A stretch of DNA of 64,000 nt from the NCBI RefSeq assembly GCF_044763875.1, contig NZ_JBIWGZ010000002.1, forward strand, positions 679,657 to 743,656. The letters run 5' to 3'. The stretch is from Rummeliibacillus sp044763875. Lineage in GTDB: Bacteria; Bacillota; Bacilli; Bacillales_A; Planococcaceae. Shown here in pieces: positions 27,042 to 35,765 of this stretch (the stretch's first letter is position 1; each line of letters starts with the position of its first letter). The translations under genes and the position numbers were made by a program. The notes beneath the pieces were generated by a model that saw only the letters and a program-made list of their open reading frames with translations, was not told where the DNA came from and made no database searches.

Positions 27042-27136
27042 GATTCTATAAAATAAATGGGATCAAAATATTTATGTTTTTTATGTTTTGATTTTATTTG
27101 AACAACTCTAAAAAAAAATTTGGATTGGTCTTTTAG

Positions 27137-27223
27137 TAAGATCTGCTAGAAATCTTATCCACCATGAATTGCTTAAGCATACTTTTTAGTTAGAAGTGTG
27201 CACATTCATGGTGGATTTTTTTT
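27137..27223 (+). promoter_or_regulatory. Leader with intrinsic terminator upstream of fdhF (attenuator candidate)
   Basis: A long hairpin (13-bp outer arms 27157-27169 and 27204-27216; inner arms GCATACTT/AAGTGTGC) is followed by eight T residues, between promoter and fdhF ribosome site. A small hairpin at 27137-27157 (TAAGAT/ATCTTA) overlaps its base by one nucleotide. This could be an attenuator, or the end of a small RNA of about 175 nt. I could not match it to the Moco riboswitch consensus. Confidence 0.7.
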
Positions 27224-27251
27224 ATGTTCGAGGAAAATAGGAGGCAATACT

Positions 27252-30188
27252 ATGACGAAAATGAAAATTAACGGTACGCCCTATGATATAAAAACGGGCG
27301 AAACGATTTTAGACGTCATTAACGAAAATCAAATTCCCCATCCACAAATTTGTCATGTACCGGAAGTGGACCCGATTCAAACATGTGATACATGTATCGT
27401 TGAAGTAAATGGTCAGCTCGTTCGCTCATGCTCTACAAAGGCACAGGCTGGAATGGATGTACTGCTTACATCCCCAAAAGCAAAAGAAGCACAAACAGAA
27501 GCGATGGATCGTCTGCTTGAGAATCATATGCTGTACTGCACAGTTTGCGACAATAACAACGGGAACTGTACGCTACACAATACGGTAGAAATGATGGAAG
27601 TTGAGCATCAAAAATATCCGTACACTCCAAAAGTGGACCCAACGGAAGTTGATATGTCACACCCATTCTATCGCTACGATCCAAACCAATGTATCGCTTG
27701 TGGTCAATGCGTTGAGGTCTGCCAAAACCTTCAAGTAAACGAAACGATATCGATTGATTGGGAAGCAGAACGCCCACGTGTTATTTGGGATGAAGGCGTT
27801 GCGATTAATGATTCTTCCTGCGTTAGCTGTGGTCAATGTGTAACCATTTGTCCATGTAATGCATTGATGGAAAAATCAATGCTTGGTGAAGCAGGTTTTA
27901 TGACAGGCATGAAACAAGATATGCTTGACCCAATGATTGATTTGATCAAAGAAGTGGAGCCTGGCTACAGCGGCATCTTTGCCATCTCTGAAATTGAATC
28001 TGCTATGCGTAGCAAGCGCACAAAAAAAACGAAAACCGTTTGTACCTTCTGTGGTGTCGGTTGTTCGTTCGAAGTTTGGACAAAAGGTCGCAAAATCTTA
28101 AAAGTTCAACCTTCTGAAGGTCCTGTAAATGCTATTTCTACATGTGTCAAAGGGAAATTTGGTTGGGACTTCGTCAATTCGGAGCAACGTTTAACAAAAC
28201 CATTAATTCGAAAAAATGATGAATTTGTTGAATCATCATGGGAAGAAGCACTTGACTTGATTGCTTCTAAACTTGGTGGTATTCAAAAAGAATATGGTTC
28301 AGGTTCAGTTGGTTTTATCTCTTCTTCAAAAATTACGAATGAAGAAAACTACCTAATTCAAAAAATGGCACGTCAATTGTTTGAAACAAACGATGTCGAC
28401 AACTGCTCACGCTACTGCCAATCTCCTGCAACAGACGGCTTGTTCCGCACAGTTGGTATGGGGGGCGATGCAGGTACGGTAAAAGATATTGCCCAAGCAG
28501 GACTCGTTATTATCGTTGGTGCTAACCCAGCAGAAGGTCACCCTGTTTTAGCAACTCGCGTCAAACGTGCGCATAAATTACACGGTCAAAAATTAATCGT
28601 AGCCGATTTACGAAAACATGAAATGGCCGAACGCTCAGACATTTTCATGCGACCAAAGCAAGGCACAGACCAAGTATGGCTTATGGCTGTTACGAAATAT
28701 ATGATCGATCAAGGCTGGCATGATGAAGCATTCATCAAAGAAAATGTTAACTACTTCGATGAATTCAAAGAAGTACTTGAAAAATATACACTCGACTATG
28801 CCGTACAAGAAACAGGCATTTCAAAAGAAACACTTATACACGTAGCAGAAATGATTCGCGATGCGGATGGTACATGTATTCTTTGGGGTATGGGTGTTAC
28901 TCAAAACACAGGTGGCTCGGATACTTCAGCTGCTATTTCTAACTTACTATTAGCAACTGGCAACTACCGCCGACCAGGAGCAGGTGCTTACCCTCTTCGC
29001 GGACACAATAACGTACAAGGTGCTTGTGATATGGGGACATTACCAAACTTACTTCCTGGTTATCAAAAAGTAGTGAATGATGAGGAACGTGCAAAATTTG
29101 AAAAAGCATACGGCGTCAAAATTAAACCAGAACCTGGTCGCAACAATATGCAAATGCTTGATGCCATTAGCCAAGGAAAAATGAAGGCAATGTATCTTGT
29201 TGGGGAAGAAATGGCACTCGTTGACTGTAATGCCAACCATGTAGACCAAGTACTTTCACAACTTGACTTCTTTGTCGTACAAGATGTTTTCTTATCTCGT
29301 ACAGCACAATATGCGGACGTTGTACTTCCAGCAGCACCTTCTCTCGAAAAAGAAGGAACATTCACAAATACAGAACGCCGTGTTCAACGTTTATATCAAG
29401 TACTACCAACACTCGGTGATTCAAAACCAGACTGGAAAATTCTCCAAGATGTCGCGAATCGCTTAGGCGCTAATTGGAACTACAGCCATCCAAGTGAAAT
29501 TTACGCAGAAATGGCAAGCCTATCTCCTATTTTCAGCCAAGCGAACTACGACGTACTAGAAGGCTGGAATAGCTTCTGCTGGGGTAGCCTAGACGGAAAA
29601 GATACACCACTTTTATATACAGACGGCTTCAACTTCCCAGACAAAAAAGCACGATTCGCTTTATACGATTGGGTAGAGCCTGTGGAATTCCCTGCTGAAT
29701 ACGATTGCCATATTAACAATGGCCGTATGCTTGAACATTTCCACGAAGGAAATTTAACAAACAAATCAAGCGGTATTCAATCAAAAGTACCTGAAACTTT
29801 CGTTGAGGTTTCTCCTGAATTCGCGAAAGAGCGTGGTATTGAAGATGGCTCACTTGTACGCCTTGTTTCACCATATGGCGCTCTAAAATTAAATGCTCTA
29901 ATAACCGATCGCGTACGCGGCAACGAGCTATTCTTACCGATGAACTCCGTTGATAAAGATTCATCTATCAACTTCTTGACTGGGCCAGCAGGCGATAAGA
30001 ATACATCCACACCTGCTTACAAACAAACAAAAGTACGTGTTGAAGTGTTAAAAACGAAAGGGAAAAATCCACTCCCACGTATAAATCCGCGCTACAAAGA
30101 ACGTCATCCACAAAATGGTGTTGAAGTATCGCGAAAATGGCAACGTCCTGGCTACGTTCACTTAACAACGAATCATGAAGAGGTGTAA
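27252..30188 (+). CDS. NAD-type formate dehydrogenase alpha subunit (Mo-bisMGD, Cys type)
   Basis: 978 residues from ATG 27252 (AGGAGG upstream; the longer open frame would start inside the leader terminator). The N-terminal 2Fe-2S ferredoxin domain has cysteines in ICHVPEVDPIQTCDTC. A His-Cys-type cluster domain and two 4Fe-4S motifs follow (CIACGQCVEVC, CVSCGQCVTICPC). The molybdopterin oxidoreductase part begins with TVCTFCGVGCSF. DNCSRYCQSPAT supplies the metal-binding Cys (not selenocysteine), and GADPAEGHP-like ANPAEGHPV follows. The layout equals B. subtilis YrhE. It oxidises formate to CO2. Confidence 0.92.
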   Translation: MTKMKINGTPYDIKTGETILDVINENQIPHPQICHVPEVDPIQTCDTCIVEVNGQLVRSCSTKAQAGMDVLLTSPKAKEAQTEAMDRLLENHMLYCTVCDNNNGNCTLHNTVEMMEVEHQKYPYTPKVDPTEVDMSHPFYRYDPNQCIACGQCVEVCQNLQVNETISIDWEAERPRVIWDEGVAINDSSCVSCGQCVTICPCNALMEKSMLGEAGFMTGMKQDMLDPMIDLIKEVEPGYSGIFAISEIESAMRSKRTKKTKTVCTFCGVGCSFEVWTKGRKILKVQPSEGPVNAISTCVKGKFGWDFVNSEQRLTKPLIRKNDEFVESSWEEALDLIASKLGGIQKEYGSGSVGFISSSKITNEENYLIQKMARQLFETNDVDNCSRYCQSPATDGLFRTVGMGGDAGTVKDIAQAGLVIIVGANPAEGHPVLATRVKRAHKLHGQKLIVADLRKHEMAERSDIFMRPKQGTDQVWLMAVTKYMIDQGWHDEAFIKENVNYFDEFKEVLEKYTLDYAVQETGISKETLIHVAEMIRDADGTCILWGMGVTQNTGGSDTSAAISNLLLATGNYRRPGAGAYPLRGHNNVQGACDMGTLPNLLPGYQKVVNDEERAKFEKAYGVKIKPEPGRNNMQMLDAISQGKMKAMYLVGEEMALVDCNANHVDQVLSQLDFFVVQDVFLSRTAQYADVVLPAAPSLEKEGTFTNTERRVQRLYQVLPTLGDSKPDWKILQDVANRLGANWNYSHPSEIYAEMASLSPIFSQANYDVLEGWNSFCWGSLDGKDTPLLYTDGFNFPDKKARFALYDWVEPVEFPAEYDCHINNGRMLEHFHEGNLTNKSSGIQSKVPETFVEVSPEFAKERGIEDGSLVRLVSPYGALKLNALITDRVRGNELFLPMNSVDKDSSINFLTGPAGDKNTSTPAYKQTKVRVEVLKTKGKNPLPRINPRYKERHPQNGVEVSRKWQRPGYVHLTTNHEEV

Positions 30189-30190
30189 AA

Positions 30191-30670
30191 ATGGCAGCAC
30201 CAATTACGACTATTCAAAAACAACAAGTTACAGAAGAACAAATTGCAGAACAAAAATTAAATGATTTAAAAGGTTTGCTTTCAGAAAATGAGCAAGCACT
30301 ACAACAAATTTTTTCTATTGTATCCGATTTAAACGATATCGGAGCATTAGAAGCAGTCAATAAAATGATACAAGCGAAAGAAGAAATTGCGCATATTGCA
30401 CTCGGTCAAATTTCTCGTGAGCCTGTAACAAACATCATCAATCAACTAATGTCTGTTGCAGGTCTTTTATCAGCAATGGATCCTGATATGACGAAAAAGC
30501 TAATCGGTAGCTTAAATACTGGACTTGATGCAGCAAACGCTGCAACTGCTAAAGAAGAAAAAGTCACACTCTTTAGCTTAATGAAAGTAATCAAAGACCC
30601 TGATGTCAACCGTGCTCTAAACTTTGGCATTCATTTCTTAAAAGGTCTTGGTAAAGGATTGAAAGACTGA
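30191..30670 (+). CDS. DUF1641 protein, formate dehydrogenase partner (YrhD-like)
   Basis: 159 residues, two bases after fdhF. Mostly helical with no catalytic motif. DUF1641 proteins (YrhD in B. subtilis) regularly follow FdhA-type formate dehydrogenases and may form a structural or electron-transfer accessory subunit. FLKGLGKGL marks the C-terminus. Confidence 0.85.
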   Translation: MAAPITTIQKQQVTEEQIAEQKLNDLKGLLSENEQALQQIFSIVSDLNDIGALEAVNKMIQAKEEIAHIALGQISREPVTNIINQLMSVAGLLSAMDPDMTKKLIGSLNTGLDAANAATAKEEKVTLFSLMKVIKDPDVNRALNFGIHFLKGLGKGLKD

Positions 30671-31728
30671 TGCTAACAAAAGAACAAGTATTAGAAGCGC
30701 TCAAAAAAATCAATGACCCAGAGCTTCATAAAAGCATTGTCGAATTGAATATGGTACGCAATATTCAAATTGACGGTTCAAGTATTCAGCTTGAAGTCGT
30801 GCTAACCATTCAAGGCTGCCCTTTAAAAGCGCAAATCCAGCAGGACATTGAGGACACACTTCAAGCAATTGGTGCTACACATATTGCTCTCACTTTTGGC
30901 TCAATGACGGCTGAGGAAAGACAAGCTTTAACTGCCTCTTTGAAAATGGAAGCAACAACGGAAACAGGTATGCCCAAAATACTCCGTCCAGATTCCGGCG
31001 TGCGCTTTATCGCTATTACTAGCGGTAAGGGCGGCGTTGGTAAATCAACAGTAACGATAAACTTAGCCGTAGCCCTTGCTCAACTAGGAAAACGTGTTGG
31101 AATTATAGATGCCGATATTTACGGCTTTAGCATTCCAGCTATGATGAAAATTGAGCAAAAGCCAACGATGATTGAGCAAACAGCGATTCCCGTTACAAGC
31201 CACGGCGTCAAGGTTATGTCAATGGGCTTTTATTCAAAGGACAATCAACCCGTCATGTGGCGAGGACCTATGTTAAATAAATGGATTCGCAACTTTTTAG
31301 CGAATACGCATTGGGGCGAATTAGATTACTTACTCTTGGATCTTCCACCTGGCACTGGTGACGTGGCAATTGATGTCGCGGCAATGATTCCTCATGCACA
31401 GGAAATTATCGTCACGACACCCCATAATGCCGCATCACATGTTGCTTCAAGAGCGGGTGCGATGGCAAAACACACAAAACACACCATTATTGGTGTCGTT
31501 GAAAACATGGCTTATTTTGAAAATCATGAAGGTGAACGTAATTATTTATTTGGTCAAGGCGGTGGCGAAGCATTAGCTGCGCAGCTACAAACAGAGGTCA
31601 TAGCCCAAATTCCATTCGTACAACCTGAGGAAAATACTGGTTCCTCTGTTTACGACGAAGATTCTGTCGTTGGCGAAGCCTTCACGCATTTAGCTGAAGA
31701 TCTTATTTATACCTACGATAACAAATGA
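30670..31728 (+). CDS. Mrp/ApbC-family ATPase (SalA-like)
   Basis: 352 residues; overlaps the DUF1641 stop by one base. N-terminal MIP18/DUF59 domain (about 1-80, EVVLTIQGCPLKAQIQ), then a deviant Walker A ITSGKGGVGKSTVTINLA and LLLDLPPGTGDVA. The CxxC usual near the C-terminus of Fe-S-carrier Mrp proteins is absent (VVENMAYFENHEGERNY), as in Bacillus SalA. In this operon a role in cluster delivery to formate dehydrogenase is inferred. Confidence 0.9.
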   Translation: MLTKEQVLEALKKINDPELHKSIVELNMVRNIQIDGSSIQLEVVLTIQGCPLKAQIQQDIEDTLQAIGATHIALTFGSMTAEERQALTASLKMEATTETGMPKILRPDSGVRFIAITSGKGGVGKSTVTINLAVALAQLGKRVGIIDADIYGFSIPAMMKIEQKPTMIEQTAIPVTSHGVKVMSMGFYSKDNQPVMWRGPMLNKWIRNFLANTHWGELDYLLLDLPPGTGDVAIDVAAMIPHAQEIIVTTPHNAASHVASRAGAMAKHTKHTIIGVVENMAYFENHEGERNYLFGQGGGEALAAQLQTEVIAQIPFVQPEENTGSSVYDEDSVVGEAFTHLAEDLIYTYDNK

Positions 31729-31731
31729 TAA

Positions 31732-31765
31732 AAAACAAGCCAACGCCTAGCGTTTGGCTTGTTTT
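31732..31765. terminator. Bidirectional terminator between apbC-like gene and modB
   Basis: ACAAGCCAACGC pairs with GCGTTTGGCTTGT; A and T tracts on both sides. Confidence 0.9.
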
Positions 31766-31776
31766 TTCATATAAAT

Positions 31777-32442
31777 TTATCTAGCAGGTGCTTTTATTAA
31801 ATGCACACCGAGTAGCATGACGAAGGATAAGCCGATCATGACGATAACCCATGACCAAGCTAAAGTCATATTACCTGCATCAATTGCGACATAAATGGCA
31901 AGTGGTGTTGTTTGCGTTTTTCCTGGTAAATTTCCAGCAAACATGAGTGTAGCACCGAACTCGCCTAATGCTCGTGTAAAGCTTAAAATACTACCTGAAA
32001 CAATGGACTTCATAGCCAGCGGAATAGAAATGAAAAGAAATACTTGCCACTCCTTTGCACCATCAATACGTGCAGCATTTTCAACATTTTCATCTACCGC
32101 TTCAAATCCTGTTTTCGCTGATTGGTACATTAAAGGAAAGGCGACAATCGTTGAAGCAATAACAGCCGCCCACCAGGTAAACATGATGGGCTGATGAAAG
32201 AGCCACTCAATACCTTGTCCTAGCCAGCTGTTTTTACCAAAAATAATGATGAGCAAAAAGCCAACAACAGTCGGTGGCAATACTAAAGGAAGCAGTAAAA
32301 CCGTTTCTAAGACCGTTTTGCCTTTAAACATTTTTTTAGCCATCCACTTTCCGATAAAAGTGCCGAGTACGATGACGATGAATCCGGAAACAAGTGCGAT
32401 TTCAATCGATAACCGAATGGGCGTCCAAAAATCCAGCGTCAT
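31777..32442 (-). CDS. modB: Molybdate ABC transporter permease ModB
   Basis: 221 residues with five to six membrane helices. ABC permease motif with EAA-type loop (ENAARIDGAKEWQVFLFISIP) and the ModB-typical LPLVLPPTVVGFLL near residue 50 and ALGEFGATLMFAGN. Three bases downstream of modA. Confidence 0.93.
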   Translation of the reverse strand: MTLDFWTPIRLSIEIALVSGFIVIVLGTFIGKWMAKKMFKGKTVLETVLLLPLVLPPTVVGFLLIIIFGKNSWLGQGIEWLFHQPIMFTWWAAVIASTIVAFPLMYQSAKTGFEAVDENVENAARIDGAKEWQVFLFISIPLAMKSIVSGSILSFTRALGEFGATLMFAGNLPGKTQTTPLAIYVAIDAGNMTLAWSWVIVMIGLSFVMLLGVHLIKAPAR

Positions 32443-32445
32443 ACA

Positions 32446-33243
32446 CTAGTTAGTTCCTTTAAAGCCATAGCTTTTGAAAACATCCATTGCCTGTTTACTT
32501 TGAAGGTAATCATAGAAAGCTTTAGCCTCTTTTGCATGCTTACTATCTTTAATGATGCCGAGTGGATAAATAATCGGTGTATGTGTATGTTCATCGGCTA
32601 CAGCAGCAATCGTTGCTTTTTTCGAAACCATCGCATCTGTGCGGTAAACGATACCTGCGTCCACATTACCTGTTTCAACATATGTTAATACTTGGCGAAC
32701 GTCTTTTGCATACACAACTTTCGGTTTTACCGTTTTCCAAACTTTCATATTTTCTAATGTTTCTGTTCCATATTGACCAGCTGGCACAGATTCAGGTGTA
32801 CCTAGAGCCACTTTATTGGCCTTCGTTAAATCTTGAAAGCTATGAATACCGGCCTCGTTCTTTTTAGGAACGACTAAAACTAAATCATTTGATAAAAGGT
32901 TGACACCTTGTGATTTTTCAATAAGTCCTTCTTTAACAAGTTGGCCAAATTTATCTTCTGCTGCTGAGAAAAACAAGTCAACAGGAGCACCTTGTGAAAT
33001 TTGTTGTTGCAATGCACCGGAACCACCAAAATTATAAGTGATTTTCACATTAGAATGTTCCTTCTCATACGTAGTTTTAAGCGAATTGAGTGCATCTTGC
33101 AAACTCGCTGCTGCTGAAACAGTTAATTCTACTTGACTTTGCTTTGTTGTCCCTTGGCTTTTTTGCTGTTCTTGACTGCCACAGCCAACTAAAATGCCTA
33201 GTACAAGGACAATCGAAAATAATAAATAATAAAACTTTTTCAT
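32446..33243 (-). CDS. modA: Molybdate-binding lipoprotein ModA
   Basis: 265 residues. Lipoprotein signal LVLGILVGC. ModA motifs: TVSAAASLQDAL, NFGGSGALQQQISQGAPVDLFFSA, GTPESVPAGQYG and VDAGIVYRTDA. It captures molybdate outside the membrane and feeds ModB. Confidence 0.95.
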   Translation of the reverse strand: MKKFYYLLFSIVLVLGILVGCGSQEQQKSQGTTKQSQVELTVSAAASLQDALNSLKTTYEKEHSNVKITYNFGGSGALQQQISQGAPVDLFFSAAEDKFGQLVKEGLIEKSQGVNLLSNDLVLVVPKKNEAGIHSFQDLTKANKVALGTPESVPAGQYGTETLENMKVWKTVKPKVVYAKDVRQVLTYVETGNVDAGIVYRTDAMVSKKATIAAVADEHTHTPIIYPLGIIKDSKHAKEAKAFYDYLQSKQAMDVFKSYGFKGTN

Positions 33244-33268
33244 AGCCCTTCCCTTTCCTTATAACCAA

Positions 33269-33294
33269 TTATAATTAGATATATCTAATTATAA
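33269..33294. promoter_or_regulatory. 26-bp perfect palindrome, probable molybdate-regulator operator
   Basis: TTATAATTAGATA followed by its exact reverse complement. Further AATTATAA half-sites lie on either side (33266-33310). It sits between divergent modA and the DNA/molybdate-binding regulator gene, and overlaps the modA promoter area. Confidence 0.7.
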
Positions 33295-33385
33295 CTAATT
33301 ATAATTAAAAATAAAATACTCTGAGCGTCCTTTTTGTGACAAAAGCAAAATAAATACGTTACTATAAAGTAATGGAGGGATTGCT

Positions 33386-34300
33386 ATGTCACAGGAACGT
33401 TCCTATACAATTGAAGAAGTCGCACAACTATTAAAAATATCAAAACTAACTACTTACGATCTCGTGAAAAAAGGAGAAATTCCCGTCTTTCGCGTTGGTC
33501 GGCAAATGCGTATAGATGCTCTAGATTTAGAGACTTATATCGAAAAACAAAAAATAAGCAATAAAGATGCTACAACGAAACCGATGACGCGAGATAATCA
33601 AACAATCGTTATTAGTGGCCAAGACTTAGTGCTTGATTTGCTAGGAAAATATATTACAAAAAACAGTCTTTTTAAAACACTCCGTTCACATGAGGGAAGC
33701 TTGAATGGTCTAATTGCCTTATATCAAGAAGAGACAGATATTGCGAGCCTACATATGTATGATGGCGATACAGGCGAATACAATACGCCGTATGTCAAAA
33801 AACTATTTGTTAGCCAACCATATATTATAGTCAATGTTGTATCACGAAAAGCTGGATTTTATGTTCAAAAGGGAAATCCCCTACACATTCATTCCTTTAA
33901 AGATTTAGCAAAATCAAATGTCTTAATGATGAATCGCGAAAAGGGCTCTGGTGCACGCACACTTTTAGATGAACAACTCCGCATCCATCAGATAGTTCCT
34001 TCAACCATTAAGGGCTATGACCAAGAAGAAACCAATCACCTCGGCGTTGCAACAGCAGTAGCAACTGGAGAAGCGAATGTCGGAATTGGCATTGAAAAAA
34101 CAGCCATATTGGTGGATGTTGATTTTGTACCTTTTATTGATGAACGTTATGATCTCGTTTTATTAAAAACTGAAAAAAACCACCTGCTTATTGAAGAAGT
34201 ACAGAAAATAGTAACATCTGAAGCATTTCACGCAGAATTGCGTTCAATTGGAGGCTATGATCTTTCAAAAACAGGAACGATTATCCACGAAACATTTTGA
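33386..34300 (+). CDS. Helix-turn-helix regulator fused to molybdate-binding PBP-like domain (YvgK-like)
   Basis: 304 residues; ATG after GGAGG. Residues about 6-55 are an excisionase/MerR-like helix-turn-helix (YTIEEVAQLLKISKLTTYDLVKKGEIPVFRV is continuous there). Residues about 90-300 are a periplasmic-binding-like domain (NREKGSGARTLLDEQ, ATAVATGEANVGIGIE) as in COG1910 and B. subtilis YvgK. It probably acts as a molybdate-sensing regulator of the neighbouring mod genes, replacing ModE. Confidence 0.88.
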   Translation: MSQERSYTIEEVAQLLKISKLTTYDLVKKGEIPVFRVGRQMRIDALDLETYIEKQKISNKDATTKPMTRDNQTIVISGQDLVLDLLGKYITKNSLFKTLRSHEGSLNGLIALYQEETDIASLHMYDGDTGEYNTPYVKKLFVSQPYIIVNVVSRKAGFYVQKGNPLHIHSFKDLAKSNVLMMNREKGSGARTLLDEQLRIHQIVPSTIKGYDQEETNHLGVATAVATGEANVGIGIEKTAILVDVDFVPFIDERYDLVLLKTEKNHLLIEEVQKIVTSEAFHAELRSIGGYDLSKTGTIIHETF

Positions 34301-34342
34301 GAATCTTCTATTATATATACGAATTTAGTGGAGGCAAGATGG

Positions 34343-35404
34343 ATGACTTTTATAGAGCTTAAGCATTTACAAAAAACATACAATCAGCAGCAATTCATTT
34401 TAAAGGATATTAATGTAGATATTCAAAAAGGGGAATTTTTCGTGATTGTTGGTCCATCAGGTTCTGGTAAAAGCACATTATTAAATATGATTGCAGGTCT
34501 AGAGAACATTACAGCCGGTGTACTTACTATCAATGGGAAAGAAATGAATAATGAGCTACCCCGTAACCGACAAATTTCGATGGTTTTTCAGCATTATGCG
34601 CTCTATCCTCATCTAACGGTTGAGCAAAATATTTTATTTAATTTAAAAATGAGGAAGAAATCAAAGGAAGAACAGGAAAAGCTACTAAAGGATGCTGTGG
34701 CATTGACTAACTTAGAAAACCACTTATCACAAAAGCCACATCAATTATCAGGCGGCCAACGACAACGCGTTGCATTAGCACGTGCTATTGTCAACGATGC
34801 ACCGATTTGCTTAATGGATGAGCCATTATCCAATTTAGATGCACAGCTTCGCGCACAAATGCGGACAGAAATTCGCCGTATTCAACAAAAGCTCGGTCTA
34901 ACCATTCTTTACGTCACTCATGACCAAACAGAAGCTATGACAATGGGCGATCGCATTATGGTCCTGCATGAAGGCGTCGTTCAGCAAATAGGAAAGCCAC
35001 TCGATCTATACAATCATCCGCAAAATCTATTTGTCGCTCGCTTTATCGGCTCACCGAAAATGAATATCGCGCGAGCAATTTGTCAAAAGCAGCAACTAAT
35101 AATTGAAGGCGAATGGAAAATCGAGCTACCACAGTCAATCGCCACCACCCTCCCACAACAAAAGGAATTACTCATTGGCATACGTCCAGAGCATTTACAA
35201 AAAGGTGGTAACTTACAAATGCTTGTTCAAAGCATTGAACAGCTTGGACATGAAACACACGTCACATTCGATATGCCTCAAGAAACATGGGCTGCAAAAT
35301 GGAGTGGACAGCTTGCAATCGATGCTGGTACTACTCTCTCCATTGGCATCGATCCTCAAAACATCTATTTTTTTGATAAAGAAACAGAAAAGCTTTTAGG
35401 ATAA
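34343..35404 (+). CDS. ABC transporter ATP-binding protein, probable molybdate ATPase
   Basis: 353 residues from ATG 34343 (GGAGG eight bases upstream; GTG 34328 precedes that site). Walker A GPSGSGKST, Q-loop, signature LSGGQRQRVALARAI, Walker B ICLMDEP, and H-loop THDQTEA. The C-terminal 110 residues form an OB/TOBE-like regulatory domain. Overall style is closer to the MalK/MsmX/PotA group than to classical ModC, but it is the only ATPase in the mod locus and follows the regulator by about 40 bases. Confidence 0.85.
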   Translation: MTFIELKHLQKTYNQQQFILKDINVDIQKGEFFVIVGPSGSGKSTLLNMIAGLENITAGVLTINGKEMNNELPRNRQISMVFQHYALYPHLTVEQNILFNLKMRKKSKEEQEKLLKDAVALTNLENHLSQKPHQLSGGQRQRVALARAIVNDAPICLMDEPLSNLDAQLRAQMRTEIRRIQQKLGLTILYVTHDQTEAMTMGDRIMVLHEGVVQQIGKPLDLYNHPQNLFVARFIGSPKMNIARAICQKQQLIIEGEWKIELPQSIATTLPQQKELLIGIRPEHLQKGGNLQMLVQSIEQLGHETHVTFDMPQETWAAKWSGQLAIDAGTTLSIGIDPQNIYFFDKETEKLLG

Positions 35405-35435
35405 GGAGCATTTCTACTAAAAGATATTCTAAAAA

Positions 35436-35483
35436 CTATAAAAGGCATGCGTGCTGTTTGATCAGCATTCATGCCTTTTATAG
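35436..35483 (+). terminator. Terminator of the regulator-ATPase operon
   Basis: 14-bp outer arms (35436-35449 and 35470-35483; CTATAAAAGGCATG type) plus an inner GTGCTG/CAGCAT stem. Confidence 0.8.
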
Positions 35484-35525
35484 CGAAATGATTTTTTTGA
35501 TTTTATCCCTAGAGAACGAAAAAAG

Positions 35526-35559
35526 AACAGGCTAGTAGTTTTTTCACTACTAGCCTGTT
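35526..35559. terminator. Strong terminator
   Basis: AACAGGCTAGTAGT pairs perfectly with ACTACTAGCCTGTT around TTTTTC, followed by T residues. The following 200 bp to 35765 hold no recognisable feature. Confidence 0.85.
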
Positions 35560-35765
35560 TTTGTCTAGTTATTTCTTAACTTTTATAAGTTCAATACGTG
35601 GTTTGACCACTGTGTTTGATTAGCTTCTTTTCTCCATAAGATGGCTCCATTTGGCTGTGGCTTCGATTAATTCAGTTCCTATAAGAACAGCGATGGTTCT
35701 TACTATTCGGATGCTTTTGAGTTGCGGGCGTTTACTTCATTTATTATTTTTTTAGTATCAGTCAC

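Noticed and set aside
26717..27056. Two open frames across repeat copy C
   Set aside because: Repeat-derived and without start signals.
27048..27223. Known Moco riboswitch in the fdhF leader
   Set aside because: Position fits, but I could not match the conserved Moco RNA core; kept only as an unidentified structured leader.
27198..27251. Longer N-terminus for formate dehydrogenase
   Set aside because: It would begin inside the leader terminator hairpin; the AGGAGG supports ATG 27252.
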